Shown here piece by piece: positions 10,020 through 16,997 of a DNA stretch of 64,000 nt; within the stretch, counting starts at the first letter, position 1, and the number at the start of each line of letters is the position of its first letter. This stretch comes from Gammaproteobacteria bacterium (GTDB lineage Bacteria; Pseudomonadota; Gammaproteobacteria; Chromatiales; Chromatiaceae). A program made the translations under genes and the position numbers. The notes below the pieces were generated by a model, which searched no databases, was not told the origin of the DNA, and saw nothing but the letters and a program-made list of their open reading frames with translations. The stretch lies in contig RZZN01000018.1 of NCBI GenBank assembly GCA_009929855.1, positions 1-64,000 on the forward strand, given 5' to 3'.

Positions 10020-10283
10020 TCAGCCCCCGCTCTCGGTCACACGCCGACGGGTGAAGGCCGCCACGGCCACCGCGGCGAGCAGCGCGAAGATCAGTGCGAC
10101 ATCGATGAGCGCGCTGACCTCGACGACCGGCGCCAGCAACAGGATGACCCCGATCCCGGAGGTCCCCATCAACTGGGCCGCCATCATGCGGTCCGACGGC
10201 GTTGGGCCGATGGCGACCCGGACCAGACCGACGACGATGCTCAGCATCAGGACCAGGGTGATGATGAGTAGATAAGCAATCAT
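10020..10283 (-). CDS. mnhF: Mrp/Mnh antiporter subunit F
   Basis: An 87-residue three-helix membrane protein. The stretch VRVAIGPTPSDRMMAAQLMG matches the MnhF/MrpF consensus (RLxRGPTxxDRVxAxDxxG). The frame is open upstream to 10613, but ATG at 10283 gives the right family length and forms an ATGA overlap with the mnhE stop (10280-10283). Subunits E, F and G come first in this operon, the reverse of the order in many Mrp operons. Confidence 0.88.
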   Translation of the reverse strand: MIAYLLIITLVLMLSIVVGLVRVAIGPTPSDRMMAAQLMGTSGIGVILLLAPVVEVSALIDVALIFALLAAVAVAAFTRRRVTESGG

Positions 10284-10855
10284 TGGCCCCCCTCCCCGGC
10301 CTGGGCACTGATCATGGAAGCCGTCGCGGGTTGGGGCTCGAGCGCCTCGCCGAAGAGACGCGCCACCCGCTCCTCGAGCCGGCGCAGGTCGGCGTCGAGT
10401 GAAACCCCAACGTCGAGCGCATGCACCGACACCTGATCGCCCCGCAGATCGGCGCTCAGGGTGCCGGGAATGAGCGAGACGCAATCGATGAACATCACCC
10501 GGGCGGGGCGCCCGCGCAGCCGGGTGTGATAGATCCGCATCCCCGGGCGGATGCGCAGGCGCGGCCTCATGACCCGCGCGGCCACGTCGAGCCCGCCTCG
10601 CCATGATTCCCACATGAAAAAAGCGATGAACCGCGGCAATTCGAGCCAGGAGAGCGATGACCCGTCGGTGCGCGCCGGCGCGGATGGAGTGACCTGGGTG
10701 AGCTTGAGGCTCGCGACGGTCGCGGCGATCACGGCCGGCCCGCCGACGATCCAGGCCAGGGGATCAGTGCCGACCAGGAGCATCCAGATGCCTGCAAAGA
10801 GTAGGCTTCGCGAGAAAAGCTTCCACGCAAGCAGGACAGCCGAGTCATGATTCAT
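10280..10855 (-). CDS. mnhE: Mrp/Mnh antiporter subunit E
   Basis: A 191-residue protein of the MnhE/MrpE family: an N-terminal membrane portion (LLFAGIWMLLVG and following segments) and a cytoplasmic alpha/beta part containing the conserved VSLIPGTLSADLRGDQVSVH stretch (family: nsItlTPGTlsvd...l.vH). ATG at 10855 is preferred over an upstream in-frame ATG at 10912 because the family begins just before the first helix. It is the first recognisable gene of the operon. The minus frame ending at 10852 overlaps this start as ATGA, hinting that transcription may begin further upstream. Confidence 0.85.
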   Translation of the reverse strand: MNHDSAVLLAWKLFSRSLLFAGIWMLLVGTDPLAWIVGGPAVIAATVASLKLTQVTPSAPARTDGSSLSWLELPRFIAFFMWESWRGGLDVAARVMRPRLRIRPGMRIYHTRLRGRPARVMFIDCVSLIPGTLSADLRGDQVSVHALDVGVSLDADLRRLEERVARLFGEALEPQPATASMISAQAGEGGQ

Positions 10856-11172
10856 GGGCGTGTGGATCCGGGTCTCATGATGGTCGCGACAGGTGTCATC
10901 CCCTGTCGCCACTGGCGGATAGTGCGGTCAAAGGGTGCGTCGCCGAATCGCCGAAGAGGCATGAACAGCCACAATGGGGTTTGATCCTGGAATCTCCAAA
11001 GTCGGGTCGTCCGGAGGCGCTTGGTCCGCGGCTCCGATTTCGTGTCAGCGAGGCTCGCCTCGCGGATCGCCATACCGCCATCCAGTCCGTCGCGCATCAG
11101 CAGCATGAAAGCGATAAACTTGTCAATGAGCTCAGGAATCTCGGGCGGGCGCGAGCATCGTCGAGGAGGCAC
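10852..11172 (-). CDS. Uncertain ORF upstream of mnhE
   Basis: A 106-residue basic frame that I do not recognise. Its only supporting evidence is position: its TGA overlaps the mnhE ATG in an ATGA junction, the same arrangement used by most genes of the operon below. Third-position GC is not as strong as in the neighbours, and its 5' end overlaps the antisense cysteine desulfurase relic, which argues against a long-conserved gene. It may be decayed or chance coding. Confidence 0.22.
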   Translation of the reverse strand: MPPRRCSRPPEIPELIDKFIAFMLLMRDGLDGGMAIREASLADTKSEPRTKRLRTTRLWRFQDQTPLWLFMPLRRFGDAPFDRTIRQWRQGMTPVATIMRPGSTRP

Positions 11173-11333
11173 GCGAGTCGACCGCCGCCGAGTTGGCCAG
11201 CGAGCCGAATGAGATCATCCTCACCACGGGGGCGACCGAGAGCACCCATCTGGCACTGCGCGGGATCGCCTGGTCCTGTGCCGAGCAGGGCCGCCATCTC
11301 GTCACGACCATGATCGGACACGGAGACAGACTC
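10856..11333. other. Upstream region of the antiporter operon
   Basis: This 478-nt interval separates the divergent mnhE and the exported-protein gene. It holds the uncertain minus frame (10852-11172) and, on the plus strand, a cysteine desulfurase fragment (11151-11333). No promoter with good -35 and -10 boxes was obvious to me. Confidence 0.4.
11151..11333 (+). pseudogene. Cysteine desulfurase (NifS/IscS family) fragment
   Basis: In one plus frame, from 11151, the codons read ASIVEEARESTAAELASEP, then NEIILTTGATESTHLALRGI, then a stretch ending in HLVTTMIGHGD. This is the conserved N-terminal third of class V cysteine desulfurases, including the TSGATESNNLA-like cofactor loop (here TTGATESTHLA) and the IITT.iEH segment containing a cofactor-binding His. 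The PLP-lysine region and everything after are missing; the frame runs straight into the start of the next gene. It is a relic, with no start codon of its own in the right place. Confidence 0.75.
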
Positions 11334-11834
11334 ATGTCATTGACCCGCTCGATTCGAAATCAGGCCATCATCGCCCTTGGTCTGCTCGCCATCCTGGTGG
11401 GAAAGGCCGGCGCGGTCCTGCCGCCGGATGCGGCGGAGGGGCTCAAGGCCAATGCCCAAGCAGTCTTGGAGGTCAAGGTGTTGGAGGTGTCGGTCCAGCC
11501 CGAGACGACAGGGCCTTTCGACGTCCGCTATCGGATGGAGATCATCTCGGTCCTGCACTCGCGCACTCGGGTGCAGCCGGGCGAGATCATCGAGGTTCGC
11601 TCCTATGGTGTCAGTCAGACATCCCTGGATCAGGGTTTCGTTGGACCCAAGGTCCCTGCCCTGCTGGAGCCGGGCTGGATCGGCACCGCCTATCTGGACC
11701 CAGATCCCAAGGCATCGGACCCGGATACCGGGCGGCAATTCGTGATCGCCGCGCATGGCGACAGCTTCGTCGAGCTCCCGCCCGGACCACCGTCGCTCGA
11801 GTACAGCGTGATGCCCAGTGAAGGCGAGCAGTGA
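11334..11834 (+). CDS. Exported protein of unknown function
   Basis: A 166-residue protein with a clear signal peptide (MSLTRSIRNQ, then IIALGLLAILVGKAGA, likely cut before VLPP). The mature part is predicted beta-rich (AVLEVKVLEVSVQPET, YRMEIISVLHSRTRVQPGE) with no Cys and no known catalytic motif, resembling small periplasmic beta-sandwich proteins. ATG at 11334 is preceded by a GGAG-type ribosome site (cacggagacagactc). The frame is open further upstream only because it is fused to the cysteine desulfurase relic. It overlaps the pseudouridine synthase start by 17 nt, so the two are probably co-transcribed. Function unknown. Confidence 0.7.
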   Translation: MSLTRSIRNQAIIALGLLAILVGKAGAVLPPDAAEGLKANAQAVLEVKVLEVSVQPETTGPFDVRYRMEIISVLHSRTRVQPGEIIEVRSYGVSQTSLDQGFVGPKVPALLEPGWIGTAYLDPDPKASDPDTGRQFVIAAHGDSFVELPPGPPSLEYSVMPSEGEQ

Positions 11835-12555
11835 TCTCGAGATCCTCTATCGGGATCAGCACCTGGTCGCGGTCCACAAGCCCGCCGGCTTGCTCGTGCA
11901 TCGTAGCCTGATCGACAAGCGTGAAACCCGCTTCCTGCTGCAAGAGTTGCGCGACCAGATCGGGCAGCGAGTCTATCCGGCGCATCGGCTCGACAAGGCC
12001 ACCTCGGGTGTCCTACTGCTGGCACTCGACCCCGAGACCGCGCGCGGGCTGACCGCTCAATTCACCGCCGGCGCGGTCCACAAGACCTATCGTGCCATCG
12101 TGCGTGGCTATGTCGAGCCGTCTGCGCTGATCGACTACGCCTTGCGCGAGGAGCCGGATCCCCTGACCGACGCGCAGGCCGATGTCGACAAGCCCGCTCA
12201 ACCCGCGCTGACGCACTATGAGCGTCTGGCCCAGGTCGAGCTGCCCGAGCCGGTCGGGCGCTATCCCACCGCGCGCTACTCGCTGGTGCGGCTGTGTCCG
12301 CGTACCGGGCGCAGGCATCAGCTGCGTCGGCACATGAAACATATCTTCCATCCCATCGTCGGCGACACCACGCATGGCGACGGGGCACACAACCGGCTGT
12401 TCCGCGAGCGTTTCGACAACCGTCGTCTACTGCTCGAGGCCACCGCGCTGCGACTCGTCCATCCACGCGACGGCTCGCCCCTGTCGATCCGGGCCTCGAC
12501 CACACCCGAGGTGCAACGCATCCTCGCGGCGCTGGGATGGGAGGATGTGGTCTGA
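11818..12555 (+). CDS. truC: RluA-family pseudouridine synthase, TruC-like
   Basis: Isomerises uridine to pseudouridine in RNA; by similarity the target is tRNA U65. The 245-residue protein has no S4 domain, as in TruC, and begins directly with LEILYRDQHLVAVHKPAGLL. The catalytic Asp is in the motif YPAHRLDKATSGVLLLA. The later motif RTGRRHQLRRHMKHIFHPIVGDTTHGDG is the TruC-type RNA-binding loop (the first 20 of these residues are diagnostic). The start is GTG at 11818, inside the end of the preceding gene. Related RluA or RluE enzymes are less likely because of the domain length and the HPIVGDTTHG motif. Confidence 0.85.
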   Translation: MKASSDLEILYRDQHLVAVHKPAGLLVHRSLIDKRETRFLLQELRDQIGQRVYPAHRLDKATSGVLLLALDPETARGLTAQFTAGAVHKTYRAIVRGYVEPSALIDYALREEPDPLTDAQADVDKPAQPALTHYERLAQVELPEPVGRYPTARYSLVRLCPRTGRRHQLRRHMKHIFHPIVGDTTHGDGAHNRLFRERFDNRRLLLEATALRLVHPRDGSPLSIRASTTPEVQRILAALGWEDVV

Positions 12556-12602
12556 GCGGCGCTCACGCCTGGACCCAGCAATTCCAAACCTGCCCCACCG
12601 GC

Positions 12603-12633
12603 GTAGGGTGAATCAAGCGCAGCGGATCCACCA
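12603..12633 (+). repeat. Dispersed repeat, GTAGGGTG...CCACCA type
   Basis: The 31-nt element begins GTAGGGTGAATCAAGCGCAG and ends GGATCCACCA. Very similar copies occur at 35135-35165 (same strand) and 35260-35287 (opposite strand). Elements of this kind are widespread in intergenic regions of proteobacteria. Confidence 0.7.
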
Positions 12634-12644
12634 CCCCCGCCGGC

Positions 12645-12690
12645 GATCGGGTCGGGCTGACGGGCGCAATCCCGTCAGCCCGACCCGATC
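12645..12690. terminator. Perfect 20-bp hairpin downstream of truC
   Basis: The arms at 12645-12664 and 12671-12690 are perfect reverse complements (20 bp) around a 6-nt loop (CGCAAT). There is no T-run after it, so intrinsic termination is uncertain; it may instead stabilise the mRNA end or be part of a REP-like element next to the dispersed repeat. Confidence 0.6.
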
Positions 12691-12844
12691 GGAGACTCGA
12701 CACCCCGCATGACTAACGTCATATCGTCGCGCTGGTGAGTCGTCACGGCACATTTGGAATTGCTGACCTGAACCGGGACGTCTCGGAGCTCGCGATTGGC
12801 CTTGGTATACTCGCGTCCATGCTCAGCCGAGACAGCCTCAAGCC

Positions 12845-14371
12845 ATGACCATCATCCGCGCGACCGATCTGATCCAGAGCATCGCCGATGCACTGCAATT
12901 CATCTCCTACTATCACCCGCGTGACTATATCCAGGCCTTGAGCGCGGCCTATGAGGCCGAGGCCGCGCCGGCGGCCAAGGACGCCATGGCCCAGATCCTG
13001 GTCAACTCGCGGATGTGCGCCGAGGGTCATCGACCGATCTGTCAGGACACCGGGATGGTCGTGGTCTTTGTCAAGGTCGGCATGGAGGTGCGCTGGGAGG
13101 GCCAGATGAGTCTCCAGTCGATGGTCGACGAGGGTGTGCGCCGCGCCTATCAAGATCCCGCCAATGTGCTGCGTGCCTCCATGGTCTCGCCGCCGATCGG
13201 CGCGCGTCGCAATACCCGTGACAACACCCCGGCGGTGGTCCATGTCGAGCTGGTGCCAGGTGATCATGTCGAGGTCAGACTCGCGGCCAAGGGCGGTGGC
13301 TCGGAGAACAAGTCCAAGTTCACCGTGCTCAACCCGAGCGACAGTCTGGTCGATTGGGTGCTCAAGACGGTGCCGACCATGGGCGCGGGCTGGTGTCCGC
13401 CCGGGATGCTGGGGATCGGCATCGGCGGCTCGGCCGAAAAGGCGATGCTGATGGCGAAGGAGGCCCTGCTGGAGCCGATCGACATCCATGAGCTCAAGGC
13501 CCGCGGTCCCGCCGATCCCATCGAGACGCTGCGTCTGGAGCTCTACGAAAAGGTCAATGCGCTCGGCATCGGCGCCCAGGGTCTCGGCGGGCTCACCACG
13601 GTGCTGGATGTCAAGATCCTCACCTACCCCACCCATGCCGCCTCGCTGCCGGTGGCCATGATCCCGAACTGCGCGGCGACCCGACATATCGATTTCGTGC
13701 TCGATGGCTCGGGCCCGGCCGTGCTGACCCCGCCGAGCCTGGACGACTGGCCGAGGCTCGACTGGGATGCGGCCGCCGGGGCCCGGCGGGTGTCGCTCGA
13801 TGGCCTGACCCGTGAGATGATCGCCGACTGGCAACCCGGCGAGCGGCTCCTGCTCTCGGGCAAGCTGCTGACCGGACGCGATGCCGCGCATCAGCGCATC
13901 GCCGAGCTGCTCGACCGCGGCGAGCCCCTGCCCGAGGGTGTGGATCTCGCCAATCGCTTCATCTATTACGTGGGCCCGGTCGACCCGGTCCGCGACGAGG
14001 TCGTAGGCCCGGCCGGCCCGACCACCGCGACCCGCATGGACAAGTTCACCGACCAGCTGTTGGAGCGCACCGGGTTGATCGGCATGATCGGCAAGGCCGA
14101 GCGCGGACCGGCGGCGATCGAGGCGATCCGCCGCCATGGCGCGGTCTATCTGATGGCGGTCGGTGGCGCGGCCTATCTGGTCGCCAAGGCGATCAAGTCA
14201 TCCCGCCTGGTCGCCTTCGAGGACCTGGGCATGGAGGCGATCCGCGAATTCGAGGTCGAGGACATGCCGGTCACGGTCGCCGTGGACAGTCGTGGCGAGT
14301 CGGTCCACCAAACCGGACCCGCCACATGGCGGAGCAAGATCGGGATCATCCCGATCGTGGCTGGTGGTTAG
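12845..14371 (+). CDS. Class I fumarate hydratase (iron-sulfur)
   Basis: Interconverts fumarate and malate in the TCA cycle using an oxygen-sensitive [4Fe-4S] cluster. The 508-residue protein is the single-chain class I type with both alpha (N-terminal) and beta (C-terminal) regions. Key features: cluster Cys in GHRPICQDTGMVVVF, the KGGGSENKSKF motif, a Cys in MGAGWCPPGMLGIGIGG and another in IPNCAATRHI; the C-terminal half has GPAGPTTATRMDKFT and GKAER. The start is ATG at 12845, but I see only a weak ribosome site. A TATACT box at 12806-12811 could be its -10 element. It stands alone on the plus strand after a hairpin. Confidence 0.92.
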   Translation: MTIIRATDLIQSIADALQFISYYHPRDYIQALSAAYEAEAAPAAKDAMAQILVNSRMCAEGHRPICQDTGMVVVFVKVGMEVRWEGQMSLQSMVDEGVRRAYQDPANVLRASMVSPPIGARRNTRDNTPAVVHVELVPGDHVEVRLAAKGGGSENKSKFTVLNPSDSLVDWVLKTVPTMGAGWCPPGMLGIGIGGSAEKAMLMAKEALLEPIDIHELKARGPADPIETLRLELYEKVNALGIGAQGLGGLTTVLDVKILTYPTHAASLPVAMIPNCAATRHIDFVLDGSGPAVLTPPSLDDWPRLDWDAAAGARRVSLDGLTREMIADWQPGERLLLSGKLLTGRDAAHQRIAELLDRGEPLPEGVDLANRFIYYVGPVDPVRDEVVGPAGPTTATRMDKFTDQLLERTGLIGMIGKAERGPAAIEAIRRHGAVYLMAVGGAAYLVAKAIKSSRLVAFEDLGMEAIREFEVEDMPVTVAVDSRGESVHQTGPATWRSKIGIIPIVAGG

Positions 14372-14384
14372 TGTTTGTTGTCAA

Positions 14385-14525
14385 GACCCGCGCGATTCTA
14401 TCCCGAAGCAGAGTGAGGAACAGCATCCAGCAGAGCTGGCCGATGCACTGGGCGTCGCCATCGACGCCGTCGTCCTTGCGCATGATGTCCTGGATGGTCT
14501 TGACACCGGTGATGATCTCTTCTGA
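14385..14525 (-). pseudogene. HsdM (type I restriction methylase) N-terminal relic
   Basis: The minus strand reads EEIITGVKTIQDIMRKDDGV, then DGDAQCIGQLCWMLFLTLL. This closely follows the conserved N terminus of HsdM-type N6-adenine methyltransferases (TGvKsIQDImRKDaGVdGDAQRIsQLvWMLFLKi). It has no start codon: a stop (14526-14528) lies one codon upstream, and homology ends after about 47 codons. The rest of hsdM, hsdS and hsdR is absent. It is a short remnant of a lost type I restriction system next to a heptad tandem repeat. Confidence 0.8.
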
Positions 14526-14541
14526 TCACTGATCACCAACA

Positions 14542-14610
14542 ACCATTCACCACTCACCATTCACCATTCACCACTCACCATTCACCATTCATCATTCACC
14601 ATTCACCACG
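14542..14610. repeat. Imperfect 7-nt tandem repeat (ACCATTC)
   Basis: About ten units of ACCATTC with variants ACCACTC and ATCATTC fill the space just upstream of the acuI-like gene. The region is much richer in A, T and C than its surroundings and is non-coding. Slippage-type arrays like this vary in copy number between strains. Confidence 0.85.
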
Positions 14611-14620
14611 ACACCAACCC

Positions 14621-15616
14621 ATGGCCAAGATGCAAACCTATCGTGCCTTTCGGATCCACCAGGACGAGCAGGGCCATCATGCCGGCCTAGAGCAGCTCGC
14701 CGTCCCGACACCCGCGCCCGGGGAGGTCCTGATCCGGGTCGAGTATTCGAGCATCAACTACAAGGATGCACTGGCCGGCACTGGCCGCGGCAAGATCCTG
14801 CGCACCTTCCCCTTGGTGGGCGGGATCGACGCGGCCGGCATCGTCGAGCAATCGAGCGACCCCGATTATCAGCCTGGGGATGCAGTGCTCGCGACCGGTT
14901 ACGGGTTGAGCTTCGATCACGACGGGGGTTATGCCGAGCGACTTTGTGTCCCCGCGTCCTGGCTGGTGCCCATACCGAACGGACTGGATCCGCGCTCGGC
15001 CATGATCCTGGGGACCGCTGGCTTCACCGCGGCCCTTGCCGTGCATCGCATGCAGGTCAACGGCCAGCACCCCGAGCTGGGTCCGATCCTGGTCACGGGC
15101 GCGAGCGGCGGGGTCGGCTCCATCGCCATCGCGATCCTTGCGCGACTCGGTTATGAGGCGGTCGCACTCTCGGGCAAGCCTGAGCTCGCGGACTGGCTCC
15201 AACGGCTCGGGGCGACACGGGTGCTGGGACGCGATGCCCTGGCCGAGGCCACACGCCCCTTGGAGAAGGCGCTCTGGGGTGGCGCCATCGACAATGTCGG
15301 CGGCGAGGTCCTGGCTCAGATCACCCGCACGCTGGTGCCGAACGGGAATATCGCCGCGATCGGACTGGCCGCGAGCCCGCGGCTGGAGACCACGGTCATG
15401 CCCTTCATCCTGCGCGGGGTGAGCCTGCTTGGATGCAACTCGGCCGACACGGCGCAACCGCTGCGCGGCGCGCTTTGGCACGCACTCGCCGATGCGTGGC
15501 GTCCCGCTGATCTCGAGGTGCTGGTGAGCGCCGAGCTCGGTCTGGAGGAGCTGCCAAGTGCCTTCGCGCGGATGCTCGATGGGCGCACACACGGACGCTT
15601 GCTGGTGCGGATCTGA
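14621..15616 (+). CDS. acuI: YhdH/AcuI-family zinc-free quinone oxidoreductase (acrylyl-CoA reductase-like)
   Basis: A 331-residue MDR-superfamily NADPH-dependent reductase; the family reduces acryloyl-CoA to propionyl-CoA or related small enones. Evidence: the N-terminal GroES-like part with YSSINYKDALAGTGRGKI and FPLVGGIDAAGIV, and the cofactor domain with ILVTGASGGVGSIAIAILA. The catalytic-zinc ligands of alcohol dehydrogenases are absent, as expected for YhdH/AcuI. ATG at 14621 is used; ATG at 14630 is possible. It stands alone on the plus strand, convergent with the mrfB-like gene. The exact substrate is not shown by sequence alone. Confidence 0.83.
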   Translation: MAKMQTYRAFRIHQDEQGHHAGLEQLAVPTPAPGEVLIRVEYSSINYKDALAGTGRGKILRTFPLVGGIDAAGIVEQSSDPDYQPGDAVLATGYGLSFDHDGGYAERLCVPASWLVPIPNGLDPRSAMILGTAGFTAALAVHRMQVNGQHPELGPILVTGASGGVGSIAIAILARLGYEAVALSGKPELADWLQRLGATRVLGRDALAEATRPLEKALWGGAIDNVGGEVLAQITRTLVPNGNIAAIGLAASPRLETTVMPFILRGVSLLGCNSADTAQPLRGALWHALADAWRPADLEVLVSAELGLEELPSAFARMLDGRTHGRLLVRI

Positions 15617-15679
15617 CCCTCGGGGCGCCGGCAGACTGGGCACGCGACGACTCATGGCGCGCCGCGCGACCACGCCCAT

Positions 15680-16972
15680 TCAAAGGCTCGGCAGCTTCGA
15701 CCGCAAGCGACCGCAACGCAGCTCTCTCGCAGGACCAGCAGGTAGGCGCGTGGCGTAGAGGAGCGCTCGGCTCGGATCACGCATGCGGTGCTCGTGATAC
15801 TTGGCCAGCTCGGTCAATGCATCGGCATCCCCGGACGCGGCCAGCTTCTCCCAGATCGCGCACGCATGCTCCCAGTCACCCTGACGACGATGTAGGAGCG
15901 CCAGATCATTGAGCCCGGCGGCATCCAGATGCGCACGCTGGGCCGTCAACAACTGGATCGCCAGCGCGGGCCGACCCTGTGCGCGATGGTAGGTGGCGAT
16001 CGCGCGGGTATCCGCGGCGCATGCGCTAGGATCACGATAGACCTCGGCAAGACGTGGGATCAGTGCCGCAAGCGAGAGCAGATCCCAGCGATTGTGCCGC
16101 AGCACGCCGCTCAAGGGGTGGGTCTCGCCGGCGCGCAGCCAGGCCAGCCAGGCCGCCGGCGCCTCTGCCCCCGGCAGGTCGTCCTGACGCTCGAAGCCGA
16201 GCAGACGACGCTCCACGCTGAGCAGTCGGCAATCCGACCAGACCCGACCAAAAGCGCGGCGCACGGGCCTCAACAGATCCAGCTGTGACAGGCGCGGCAA
16301 GGGATCGACCAATCCAGACAGGCGCAAGCGTGTGCTCAACAATGGACAGTCGAATGTCAGGCCATTGTAGGTCGCCAGCAGCCGCGCCCCCGCAAGCTCG
16401 GCGGCGATCGCCCGCAGATAGGCCGGCTCGGCGTCGAGACGGGTCAAGAGATACTGACGCAAGCACCACTCGCGGCCATCCCAGCGCAGCAGTCCAGTGA
16501 CGAAGACCCAGGTCCCGGTGCCGCCGCTCAATCCGCTGGTCTCGGTGTCGAGACAGACCAGATCCGCATCCGGCGGGATGGCGGCGCCAGCCGGCGCGCA
16601 CGCATCCGGCATGTCGCGCGTGCGCCCATCCTGAGCGCGCAGGCCGTCCACCGCGGGGCTGATCCACCCCGGATCGATCAGGTCGGCGAATCCGGCGGCG
16701 TCCGCGTTCAAGACCGTCCGGCCATGCTGGTGTCGACCGCTCAGGCGTCGCTCCAAACAGAGTACACCCGGTGCGATCTCCTGCGCGCCGAGTGCCTCGG
16801 CCAGGGTCGCGACCGGTGGGATCGAGGCGCGCGTGGCGCGAGCCTGCGCGAGTGAGACACGCGCCAGCCGCTCGGCGAGCGTGGGCCGATCGCGCGAGTC
16901 CATCGGGTCATCGCTCGCCATCGGGCTCGGCAGGGTCCCCCGCAGTCGTTGGAGACGATCCTTCAGTGTCAT
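15680..16972 (-). CDS. mrfB: MrfB/YprB-type 3'-5' exonuclease
   Basis: RNase H-like DEDDh exonuclease of the YprB family, which in Bacillus works with the MrfA helicase to repair mitomycin C damage. The 430-residue protein shows Asp and Glu of motif I in DLVCLDTETSGLSGGTGT, a motif II Asp in ATYNGLTFDCPLLSTRLR, and a motif III His/Asp in LRHNRWDLLSLAAL. A C-terminal helical portion resembles TPR-like repeats (LNDLALLHRRQGDWEHA). ATG at 16972 was chosen since upstream codons in the longer frame overlap mrfA in another frame and are not family-like. It begins 25 nt after the mrfA stop, so the two form an operon. Confidence 0.82.
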   Translation of the reverse strand: MTLKDRLQRLRGTLPSPMASDDPMDSRDRPTLAERLARVSLAQARATRASIPPVATLAEALGAQEIAPGVLCLERRLSGRHQHGRTVLNADAAGFADLIDPGWISPAVDGLRAQDGRTRDMPDACAPAGAAIPPDADLVCLDTETSGLSGGTGTWVFVTGLLRWDGREWCLRQYLLTRLDAEPAYLRAIAAELAGARLLATYNGLTFDCPLLSTRLRLSGLVDPLPRLSQLDLLRPVRRAFGRVWSDCRLLSVERRLLGFERQDDLPGAEAPAAWLAWLRAGETHPLSGVLRHNRWDLLSLAALIPRLAEVYRDPSACAADTRAIATYHRAQGRPALAIQLLTAQRAHLDAAGLNDLALLHRRQGDWEHACAIWEKLAASGDADALTELAKYHEHRMRDPSRALLYATRLPAGPARELRCGRLRSKLPSL

Positions 16973-16997
16973 CTCGAAGGCACCAACCGGCCGCGCG

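Noticed and set aside
12743..14137. 464-residue minus frame opposite fumarase
   Set aside because: Arises from GC-rich third positions of the fumarase gene; rich in Arg, His, Gln and Gly and without motifs, while the plus frame carries all fumarase motifs.
14542..14610. CRISPR array
   Set aside because: Units are only 7 nt with no spacers and no cas genes in the window.
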